Of a stretch of DNA of 64,000 bases, positions 14,374 through 26,300 are shown in pieces. The first letter of the stretch is position 1. The number at the start of each line of letters is the position of its first letter. The notes beneath the pieces were generated by a model, which worked only from the letters and a program-made list of their open reading frames with translations, did no database searches and was not told the origin of the DNA. The stretch is from Bugulina stolonifera (taxonomy: Eukaryota; Bryozoa; Gymnolaemata; Cheilostomatida; Bugulidae): NCBI GenBank assembly GCA_935421135.1, contig OW285190.1:18424501-18488500 (forward strand), in the 5' to 3' direction. The position numbers and the translations under genes are program-made.

Positions 14374-17300
14374 CTAGTTTCCTGTTTTAGTAGCTTTTCT
14401 AGCGAGATATCTCTCTCTAGCACTCTGAACTGATTGGCTATCATTTCTTTTACCGAATCTGTCTTTCTTTTCCTCTTCAACACTGCTGGAAAGTAGAAGT
14501 AAATAACAGTTAATCAACAGGGGGAGCTACAGTACTATGTGATACTGAAATGTACATGTATAAATATTAGAAGTTGTCTACTATTGATACCTAAAGTAAA
14601 TACAACTCTAAAATTGGTACTGCCCTAGTTCAAACAACTATCAGTAGCTACATGAGGTCAACGACACCCTTCAATAAATATGATGATACCTGTTAGGACA
14701 AGTTTTACCTGCTGCTAATATCAGCTGGTTTAGAGCTTCCTGCGGTTCCAGCCTTTGATTGATCGGGAGAACCTGACCTCGACCTCGCAACCTGTCTTTC
14801 ACCTTTAGATATATAATATAAGGCAGACTGTTAGAAATTAGTACGATTAGGTGACGACAAGCATGTAAAATCAGTGAACTATGCTCACAAAATAAAGTAT
14901 TCAAAATTATATAACTTTTTTATCTCATTGAAATCTGGGTCAACTAATGAGGTCATAGCCTGTTACCTTCCTCTCTTTTAGTTTCCTCTCCCTCCGGCCT
15001 TGGCCTTTTAGAGTTTCTAGAAGTGTCACTGGCAAAAATAAGAAATAAAAAAGAATATCAAAACTGTTTGATGTGAACTGAAAGTTTGTTCTGTAAAAAA
15101 GCAACGAGACTACATTTATTTCAGCATAGCATTTCCTGTTTAATTAAAACTTCTGAACAATTGTGCAACATGAGGTAACATATGGAGAGTGATGGCATTG
15201 CTACCTTTTATCTCTGCTCCTGGATCTGCGAGGTCGTCTGTTCCTATCTTTATGTCTATTCCCACTCTTTGACCTAGATCTATGTCTTCTGTTTCTATCT
15301 CTTGACCTAGATCTATGTTTCCTGTCCCTACTTCTTGACCTAGCTGTACCCTTCCTTTCTTTACTTGTAGATTTAGATCGTGATCTTGAAGGAGCTTCCT
15401 TTTTAATAGAACGATCTGAGCTAAGGTCATTCTTATCCCTGTAACTTCCAAAGAATTGCCCATAGACTGAAGTATTAGTATGCAATTACGTGCACTAAAA
15501 ACCCGAACCGGAAGAGATTATAGATTTATTAATGAATCTTATTATGGCAGGTATGCTCGGTGTCATGATCAACAGCCTTACCTACTGCTCCTTTGCTCTT
15601 GAGGATCTGCATCCAGGTTATCTCGAACTGAAGAGTCATCGGCAACTACTTCCTCCTTGACATTGGAGCCGTCATCTGGACCAGTGCCAAGTGTCTGTTT
15701 ATACAGGTTTCTATAGAAACCAGTCATGTCTGCTTGCTTTGTCACGTCCATAGCCTCTGGTAAGGTTAAACAAAACCATCAGTGAACATTTGAACGTAAG
15801 AAATTGCCATATAACCAAGGCATTTGAGAGAGGCAAAATTAGTAATCAATGGAAAATATCTTTACATGATCCATTATTTTAAATTGAGAATGCTTTACAA
15901 GCTTTACAGTATTGAGGTTGACGTTATTGTGAGATAGTTTAGCTATTCACTACAACATGGTATACCTTCGAGAGCTTCTTTACGCTTCTCCTCAGCTTCT
16001 AAACGTTCCATTTCGGCCATTTTCTTTTTATATGCTGAAGTAACAAACTTTTCTTTGTCTGCAAACTCATCCCCTTCAGCTTCTCTCTCCTGCAATATGA
16101 AGTCAATGGGTAATAAAAGATGCAGACTATCGTAGGATGGTCATGCATCTTTATCCAGACTCTACTTTATCTTTTATAGTAATCAATGATTCTCTACGAG
16201 ATCCAAGACAATAACAAGCTCACGGTGCCGTACATAAACATGGAAAACCCATTACGAGTAACTCTTACTTTTTGAACTTTCTTCTCGGCCCTTCTTTCCT
16301 GCTCTTTGGTCCTCTTCTCTGCGGCTTTCAACAGCCCTGTGATATACTTTGACTAAAATTGAAGTAGAATCCAGTCAGTATGTTGCATGCGGCTTTCAGC
16401 AAGAGAATACCACTTCGGTTGTGTTGTACAAGTACAGCAATCAATATTCTATGTCACAGCCAATATAATAACGTACTAGCTAAACAAATTGAATTGAAAA
16501 GGTTCAATGAGATATCATTGACAATTAAGCATTAAAAAATTAACAGTGTAAGAAGAAAATCTTTCTTTACCTTACGCTCAACATTCTTTGAAGTGTTCAG
16601 TTTTTCTTCTACTTTTTCTTTTTCCTTCTGTTTCATATCATCGTAGAGCTCATCGTAGGCGTAGACGTTCGGATCGTCCGCTAGTGCTTTGTCAATCTCC
16701 ATTTGTGTCTAAGATAGCGATTAATATGACATTATGACTGGGTTAAGCTACAAAGGGTATATGACTGCATTAAGCTACAAAGGGTATATGACTGCATTAA
16801 GCTACAAAGGGTATATGACTGCATTAAGCTACAAAGGGTATATGACTGCATTAAGCTACAAAGGGTATATGACTGCATTAAGCTACAAAGGGTATATGAC
16901 TGCATTAAGCTACAAAGGGTATATGACTGCATTAAGTTACAAAGGGTATATGACTGCATTAAGCTACAAAGGGTATATGACTGCATTAAGCTACAAAGGG
17001 TATATGACTGCATTAAGCTACAAAGGGTATATGACTGCATTAAGCTACAAAGGGTATATGACTGCATTAAGCTACAAAGGGTATATGACTGCATTAAGCT
17101 ACAAAGGGTATATGACCGCATTAAGCTACAAAGGGTATATGACTGCATTAAGCTACAAAGGGTATATGACTGCATTAAGCTACAAAGGGTATATGACTGC
17201 ATTAAGCTACAAAGGGTATATGACTTGCAGAACGAATCCAATTCTCACAAGTCACATATTGATGAGAAGAGAGAAATAGCATCTCCTCAAACTTCCAACC

Positions 17301-20300
17301 TCGGTAACGTTATTAACATCCAAGTTATTATTCTGCTGAATTTAAATTAATGAGATTCTGCTTACCTGTCTTTTAGTTTTATTTTTCTGTGAAGCCAAAA
17401 CAATCTCACGGTTGGCGGCTGCCATGCCATCCTAGTGAAATAGAGTTAGGTTTATAGCACATCATAAACGGTAAACCTGCGGATGGTTTATTGAATGAAA
17501 TGGTGAAAATCCTTGAGTAAACTAACATGATAACGCCACACATAAAAATGGCCAAATCCCCCACACTTCTGTAGGTTCCACTTCAGGATACTAAGTTTTA
17601 AATTTGTATGCTAATTGCTAAATGGCAGTCACGCATTACAAATAAAATTTACATCTATGATCTGATATGTCTCTATAATTTGCACAACATACAGACCTCA
17701 TCACTATCATCACTGTCAAATATACTCGCTTTCTTCAATGGAACTGCCTTCTTGTCTTTTTTTGGGAGTGTTATAAGTCCATATCTACAATCAGATGACA
17801 GCCATAGTATCAAAAGGATAGCAGGAGAAGTTTAATGATAGATAAATACTAACCAGAAAATGAGTTGAAAAATTTATCCTAAAAATAAATAAAACAATAT
17901 CAATGTGTGAAATAGTCAGCTTGGTTTAGGCACAAATACTTTAAAACAAATATAATTATATAATAATTATAATTAATAGTGCAGTTGATTATTATTAGAT
18001 CAATATATTTATATTAGCATGTGTCACGAGGGAAATGAAATGATTTGGAATGGAATTTGTATTGTGATGTTATATTGTATATGTGTATATGTATACTAAG
18101 TATGCTAGTACACTAGGAGTTCTATGTGGTATATGATATATAGACTGGTTGTGTTTGTATTCAATGGTTTGTGTAATGTACTGTGTAATTTGGAATTATC
18201 TTCCCCTATTAACCTCCAATAAATTAAGAGAAGACAACTTTGGTTCTCATGTAATGTCTGTCTCACTAATTAATAGTTGTCTTCTCACGTCAATTATATC
18301 TCTATTGAGAGAAGATAACTTCTAAGTTCATGCAATCTATTCAATTGGATATCTGCCAATTCTGATAATCGTGATAGAGGTGATAACTTCCCACTATGAA
18401 TAAATTTGTTTCAATAATCTATATTTTCTATAACCTCCCGTACTCAATCTATTAATTATATGAATTGTTATAATTTGGTTCTATGGTTCTATGTACGTGT
18501 AATGGTAACACTCAGGACGTATGCAATCAAGTAATTATTTCCTCTCGTGGACATACAAAAAATGTGATTCTTGTCTATTTCAGAATATAAGAATCCGAGT
18601 GACAGAATTGGGACTAGCTCCCCTGGAGAATTTATATGCGATATATATTGTCCAATCAGCAAGTGCTAACCAGTCAACTCTATTCAAGTGTATCTCTTTC
18701 CCTTGATCTGTGTATCAGGTATGATAGGAGTTATTTGCCTGGTAAATCAATCACTTCTCATATAAATTTGAGGTTCAAGAATTGTTGTATTTGAAATTAC
18801 CTCAATGAAATATGTACTAAAATCTCTTCATGAAAAAAGTATGAAAGATATCCTACTGGGATCGTATGAAAACGCCTCAGTGGAATTGTACAAAATTGCC
18901 TCTCTGAAATTGTATGAAAATGCTTCAGTGGAGTTATATGAAATTGTCTCACTGGAATTGTATGAAAATGCTTCAGTGGAGTTATATGAAATTGTCTCAC
19001 TGGAATTGTATAAATTCGTCCAATCGAATTCTCAGTAATTCTGAGATATATATAGACATTGCATCCAAATTCATCCGTATCTCCAATCGAATAATTCAAT
19101 GTAATTCACTCAGTAAATTTGAATCTCCAATAATGGTTCAATCTAATGTTCAATGTACTGAATCCAATTCGCGATCAAATAACCAAAATATCAGTGTCTG
19201 TAATTGCTGCGTACAGAATGTAATTAATTGCCTTACAAAAAAAAATGTTATCTCCAATCGGTCAATCTCAAAAGAATTATTCAAGCACTTTGGTATAGCT
19301 GGTACAATTGTCAATCAGCCTCCTTATCAAAAGGGAATATCACTATCTATGTAATATATATATAAAGACTTACTCTGAGTCTGAGTCCGAATATCTCCAA
19401 AAAAAAAATTAATAATAATACTAGTCAATTATAACTGAGCACTTAGATTATTCCTTCTATAATATCGTCATCTCTTCTTCTGTCCTGTGTGCTCCCTTGA
19501 TGTGTCCTCCGATGTGCTCTCTGAGCGTTCTCCCAATGTGCTCTCTGAGCGTTCTCCCAATGTGCTCTGATTCTTACTGTTTTCTCTCCTTCTTTTATAC
19601 TCTTTCTTGGGTTTTCCAATTCTATTCTTGGCTTATTCTACATACCTTTCTCACTAAATTATGCAGGTATTTTCTTAGTCAGCAAAATTCTATAAGATAT
19701 GAATATATATATATATATATATATATGATATTTCCTATGTATTTCATCAGCCATTTGTTATTCTTAATTTCTAAGTTAATTATTAAGCAATCTCCAAACT
19801 GAGTCACTCTATTTGTGATTCCAATTCCCAGACATCCAGCATATCTTCTACTCTGTGGTTATTCACCTGTTGTATCTATTTGTAACTTGGATTCCAATTC
19901 CCAGACAGCCAGCATATCTTCTACTCTGTGGTTGTTCACCTATTTTATCTATTTGTAACTTTGATTCCAATTCCCAGAAATGTTTCATCAGTTTAATGTA
20001 TTTGCTCTATGCTACTTTTACTGCTGTCTATATTGAATTGATATTAGCTGTAAGTCCCAACCTTTCACAGTATATCTACTGTGGATAAAAATGTTACATT
20101 AACATATTGATATAGTGTTTCTAGGATTATACCACATCATAAAAAAAGAAATCTATTAATATTTACAGATGCCAACTTCCGTGTTTGTGCTAACCTGATG
20201 TCATAGATTAAGCCTACTGCTGTGGATACGGAATGATACACAATGGCATTAGAAAAATAAAAAAGAATAAACTGAAACATCTAATATATCCATATAATAG

Positions 20301-23300
20301 TATAATTTTAGCGTAGTCTGATGTGTTTTGTTACAGTCCTACTATTCTATGCGTTTATAATAGTGTGTAATCATAGTGCTTTTATCTCTCTTTGTCTATA
20401 GTTCTACAACTAATGTCCTTAGTATTACCTAATTCGAAATGCGATATTTTGTCCATGATGTCTTATAAAAATATTACTGGAAGATTAATGATGTGATAAC
20501 TTTACTCTTCTGCTGATGTTCGCCTAATATGTGCAAATAGCTGGCTGACTAACAACCTTGGCCTATGTTCCACAAAAAATGAAAAAAATGAAATTACTGT
20601 AACTATATATATTGTTGTCCACTAAGGTATAAGAAAAAATTTATGATATAATGTAATCTAGTTTTTGGGTTTTTCTTTTATGTATTCTGTAGGTCAGCTG
20701 GTTAACTAGGTTTGTATATGTCTATGATAGTATATCTAGTGCATTAAAAATGTAATGGCTCTGGTTGCTGTTATTAACTGACTAGCCTAAGCCTTAGTTA
20801 TGTGTAATATAGCAATCCACAAATGTTGAGGTGGTGTCCGCCGCCACTCTATCATAATAATTACCATTAAAGTTAAGTACTGAGTCTACATGTAGTCTTC
20901 ACCTTTGAATAATGAGTATACATGCTGGTATTCCATTGGTTACAGCCTGGATTCCTACATCCTTTTCTATTATTACAAATCTAATATAAATATTATCGAT
21001 GTCATATCTGACATACACCCCTCTCTCCGCCGAACGCTGACCCCAGCGTTCTAAAAAATTATCATATTGGGTCACATCTTATAATTCACCCCAGCTATTA
21101 GAAAAATCATTAGTAAACGTACCTTCTACAATAATGTGGAAGAAAAAAAAAAAAACGTTTTGGATTGGTAAAAAGGAAACTAACCTTATTGCCGTTATTT
21201 ATTAACAAATTATACTACGTACTGTTACTTATTGCTATTGATCGCCACAATGTTAACCCCAAGGACGGGTATGTGAGTAAGACCAACTAAACCTATACCA
21301 CTATTCTACTAACCTAACAATAACCCATGGTGTGTTGTTTCCTGCAGTTTAAAGCAACAATTAGCTAGCAGTAATTAACTCACAAACACTCTACCTTAGG
21401 CTGGTATCCTAACTTAACTAGCCTTGTCCTATCTATCTCACATCCCAGCGCAGGTACTCCGCTGTATGCCAATACAGTATTCATGAGTGTCTATCTCATG
21501 CCTGCCAGTTAATTGTAACTATAATAGTAATGTAATTCTATTGATCCACATGTACATGTAAAGATAAACTTATCGTTAATTTCTTTCTCTTTTGATTGTT
21601 AATTCCAATTAGTAATACTGTCGTAGGTCCCTAATGTTTTACATAATTTTTAGAATCCTTTTTATGCTTTTTAATTAAACTCATTGCCTACATACCTCTT
21701 TTTGGCTATAACAATAGTCCTCCCACCTGGTATTTATAATACTAGTGGTTGTCTCCTTATGTTGTGTCTTCTATGTTGTCTACTTTGATAATGTTAACTG
21801 ATTCTTTTTCTCTTTCTTCCAGTTCAATTGCTTCCTCCTTCGGTCTAGCTTTTCTCCGTTTACATATCACTCCTACCTGTACTATTATTCTGCCTATCAT
21901 GATTGTTACTATTATATTACATATAATATTCCATACCGTCATGAACTTCTGGAAACCTCCTGATATCCATTCGTATAGATTCATTCCTCCAATCTTAAAT
22001 GGAGTCCCTGCTGAGGTCACTGTTCCAGTTGCTGGCCATACTCCTAATCTTCTCATCTGTGCTCTCTCTCTCTGAATAGTCTCCACAAAATCGTTCAGTA
22101 GGGTATTACCTGTATTTAGATCAGATATTGGAAATAGTCCAACTCGTTCCTTGTATATGGTCAGTTTGGGGTCGGTGTATGTATAGTTAGTGTACAATAA
22201 CTGTTGTAGAATGTCGTGATTTACGTTTTCCACCTTACTAACTCCATGTTTGCTCCATAAGTATTCATATAATGTATAGTTCAGGCTGAAGTAAGTAACC
22301 TCATTCCCCTTGCAGTTTTTGATTGGCATTGTCTTGTGTAGTGTAGCTGTAGTTGGGTCCATGAATAATGTTTGATTTGTGTGTAAGGTCCTCAATTGTA
22401 CCGGTATATAATCTCCGCATTCATGCTCTGTCGTTCCTCCTATCGTGTATTGCCCTTGTAGTAGCTTGAAACAAGAGTGTACCGCTATATGGTTAGTAGA
22501 TACTGTCCTGGCTATGACATAATCATCATCTAATAATTGTCTAATTGTCGCAGTTGGGCTAATGAGCATTAGCTTTGATATGAGCAATAGCGATAGTTTT
22601 TCGTGTTGGCATAGCGCCTGTATTCCATTCCAGAATACGTTTTTAGTTTGATTCTTTATAGCTATGGAAAGTGAAGTTGCAACACTGTTTACATGACCTG
22701 CTATGAACTGGCTGATGTTATCAACGTCGCTCCCCCATGTGAGTACTCCTAGGTCACTAGTGAAATTCTTACCATATACTTCTGTGGCATTATCTACCCA
22801 TATCCCTTGGTCCGTTCTGATTAGAGTCAATGACGGGTTAGATTCCGGACATACTTGTACTTTATTCCAGTTGCTGTTCATGAAACTAAATGCCATGCTG
22901 TGATCATTTGATAGCCAGAATTGATCATGATTCTGTCCGCTCACGGTCTCTGCAGATTCTTGAAATATGCACTCTTCCTTCAGCTCGCCTTCCCATATAA
23001 TCATACCATTCCCTTCTATACTGCAGTGATTGTCTTCAAATTTGCAACCTTTTACATTACCCAAACTAGACTGCATCAGTCCTGTGTCCCTGTGGAAATA
23101 TATATATCCTGGTATTAAGTCGTAGTTATCTATGGTTCTTTCATAGTTGAAACAACACCATTTATATTCGGGTTCGGTTGATACGTGAGTGGATATGAAT
23201 CCATTGCTATCTACTAAGTGTTTTTCTTTGAACATCCGTTTTACCGACATTTCCTTGCATTCTTCCATTGTAACTGGGTTGTAGCTAATTTCCTCTCGGT

Positions 23301-26300
23301 GTATTCTCTCATCCTTGAAGAAATACAATAAGGTAGTAGATATTGTTTCTCTGTGCGTGCATAGAAATGCCCTACTTTGTAATGTTATGGAAGCTGTCTT
23401 ATATATTTTCAGGTCCAATGGTGTGACATCGTGTGCTTCAGTCATAGGCTTGGGACAACTGATTTCATTTGGCAGTTCCAACATCAAGTGTGGATGTGCC
23501 CTTTCATCCGATGCAGTATGACATAGCATGGGATGTTCTGGTAATGCAGCTGCCTTCTTGACTAAGGTGAGTAGGGTGATTAGTCCTATCATTACTGTCA
23601 TACTTGTACTTATGTTCCACCAACTTGTACCTTTCCTTGCTGTTGGTGTTGGGACTGTAGTATTAATCCTGGTCCTTGCTTGATGTATTATAACTCTATT
23701 GTCGCCTGTATTTCTAGCTCTTCTGCTCCTATTCCGCTCAATTTTGTGTAACTGGTCACACAATGTCTCTTGTTCTTCTCGCATGTCGTGGCAATCCTTG
23801 TGTGTACATGGCTCTCCTTCTCTGCAGGTTGGCTTTATCTTGGCTGATTTACCTCCTCTATTGCTACTATCGTAATGATACCATCTCTTTCCTGTATGTA
23901 GTTTGTCTTGTGTGCATGCCCAAGCTGGCGAGTTACTCATCATGAGTTCCAACTCTCTCCTCTTCTTCTTCTTATCTTTCCTTACCGTATTCACGGTTGT
24001 CGCATTAATGTCTTCTTCTACGAACTGGACATATCTAGTATCTGGTATTGTAGCCCTGGTTCTGCTAACTGTATCCCTTGTAGCCTTGCATGTGTCTTCT
24101 TGATTTGTTGTTCCTTCCTGTAATATTTCGTCATCTACTTCTCCTAGCCATTCCATTAGTGAGGCCAGATCTGTGTTTCCCACATCTCCTATGCTTTGTT
24201 CCCAATTTTCATCTATTGCACTAGTAGTTGTAGTGTCCTCAACATGCTCCATATTACTATTCGTACTCTCTTGTAATGATATTAGTGTATTGATTACCTC
24301 CTCATTGGTCCATTTACCATCAGTAAATATGTTCTCTTCCGTCGCCTCCTTGTCTTGTGGCTCTTCCCGATCTATACCTCTTAACCATTCCAATAATGGC
24401 GACAGATCGGTGTCCTCATCATTCCTTCCGTTTTGTCTCTGATATTTCCTTACACCTGTATCTGGTTGAAATCCATCTACGTGTTCTTTGTGCCTTTTCA
24501 TACTCTCTTCTAGTAATAACAGTTCATTCGCTACCTGCTCATCACTCCACATAGCGGGTATACACTCCCCTGTTTCCCCCATCTTGTTATATCCTGTTCC
24601 GCTGTAGATCATCTTTCCCATTCCATTAGTTGGCCGTGGAATCTCGATCAGATCTTCCAGGTTCCATTCTGTATAGGCTGTTGAATTGTGGTGTGGTCCT
24701 GCAATGTCATTTGTAATTACCTCCTCAGTGGTAATCGTATTCCTTTGTTCCTCCATTTTCTCCTCTTGCCCATTAGCTACTACATGCGTATGTTGCTTCA
24801 TAGCACTTCTTAGCTCATTTAGTGCATCCTCTTCAGTAAACTGGCGTCTTGGACTGTCCTTTGGTTCTTCTACAAATCTTACTGATCTCTCATTGTTGTT
24901 ATTATTTCTCCTGCCTTGCGTATTATCCCTTAGGTCACACCTCTGATGTCCTAGCTTACCACAATCCTTACAGATTGCCTTCCCATGTGCGGTGTACTCC
25001 GGACCTTCGTGGTCCCTGTTGTATTCCATAGCTTGTCTGAAATTGTCTCTTTCGGGTCTCCAGGGTTGTCTGTATGGCATCCTATCTGATCCTCTCTCTC
25101 TATTCCTCCATTCATAATTCCTGTTGAATTGTTGGTTTCGTTCTGCTGAGTACCTATCACTAAATCTGTGAAATGGTGGTCTCTGACTATACGGTGCCTG
25201 TCTCATCCTTTGGTTGAAATAATTGTTGCGAGCCTGGTTATTGTTTACCCATGACGTTTGCATCCGGTTGTTTTGACTCCAAGCTTGCTGCCCTCTTCTT
25301 GGAGGTGGGTTATAATAGGGCCTATTGTCTCCTATGGTAACTGGTTTCATATTGTTATTTCTCCAGTTCCACTTAGCTATCTGGTTCTCCCTTTCTGCTC
25401 TCTTAGCTTCTCTCATCTCTAACTCCTTGAGCCCTTTTCGTAGGCTTTCCATCTCTTGGTCCCGGTGCATTTCATTCCCTACTTTATTCACTTTCTCTGA
25501 TACACTCTCAGCTATTGTTTTATTCACTCCCCCTTCTGTAATAATCATGTGATTTGTGCGCTCTATTCTCTGTGCTATCTTGAAAGCGTCTTCAGATGCT
25601 TTTATACTAGGATTGTTCAGTAGAGGTCTCTTGTAAGCTGGGGTTAACCCTGATATGAAAGCTCCCAATATAATCTGGTCACGAGCTTGAGTGTCCAGAT
25701 TTGGATAAATGCGATTGGCCATTGAACAGATGCTAGAATAATACTTCCCTATGGTCTCATTGCTTTGCTTCTGCTTGCTGTACAAGTCTACTGATGATGC
25801 AATGCCACAACTATCACTGAACTCCAGTGCCAATCGTCTAGTCAACTCCTCAAAGTTGTGCTTCAGAAATGGGGACTTCTCCACCATATTCTTATATATT
25901 ATAAGTGCTCCATCTGCCAAATATAGGGGTAGAATCTTGGGCCACGTAGTCTCATGAATAGATAGGGCCACCACCTGTAGATTGAACTCTTCCATGAATT
26001 CCAGAAATGTGATGCTATCGTTTGGTGAGTTGGTATATTTCTCCATCTCAGGTAGTCTTGTAGATATATTCACTACTGGACTGTTTACATTGGATACCAT
26101 CGAGTTCTCTAACGGCTGGGCAGTATTCTCATCTCGGTAATGGCCTCGATGTGTAGGTGAGCATCTCGCCATCATGTCTCTCTTGTCTCCATATGTATCC
26201 TCATCATCATATTGCAGTATAGGCTGTGATAGTCTATCCTGCCTGTCCTTGTAGCCATGATTCCATTCTGTGTGCCGGCTACGAGGTTCATCTTCTCCAT

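Noticed and set aside
15140..15463. Minus-strand ORF of 107 codons with an EVGTGNIDLGQEIE pattern
   Set aside because: It is the shifted frame of the RS-repeat exon of NSRP1; the frame encoding SRSRD repeats matches the family and the splice phases.
16732..17279. Repeat ORFs of about 170-180 codons on both strands, superficially like a repeat protein or CRISPR-type array
   Set aside because: A uniform 27-bp tandem repeat without spacers, located inside an NSRP1 intron with good flanking splice sites. There are no unique spacers, so it is not CRISPR.
18797..19802. Several ORFs of 77-146 codons inside the LTR
   Set aside because: They recur identically in both LTRs, cover a 48-bp tandem repeat and have no recognisable domain; best seen as frames of LTR sequence.
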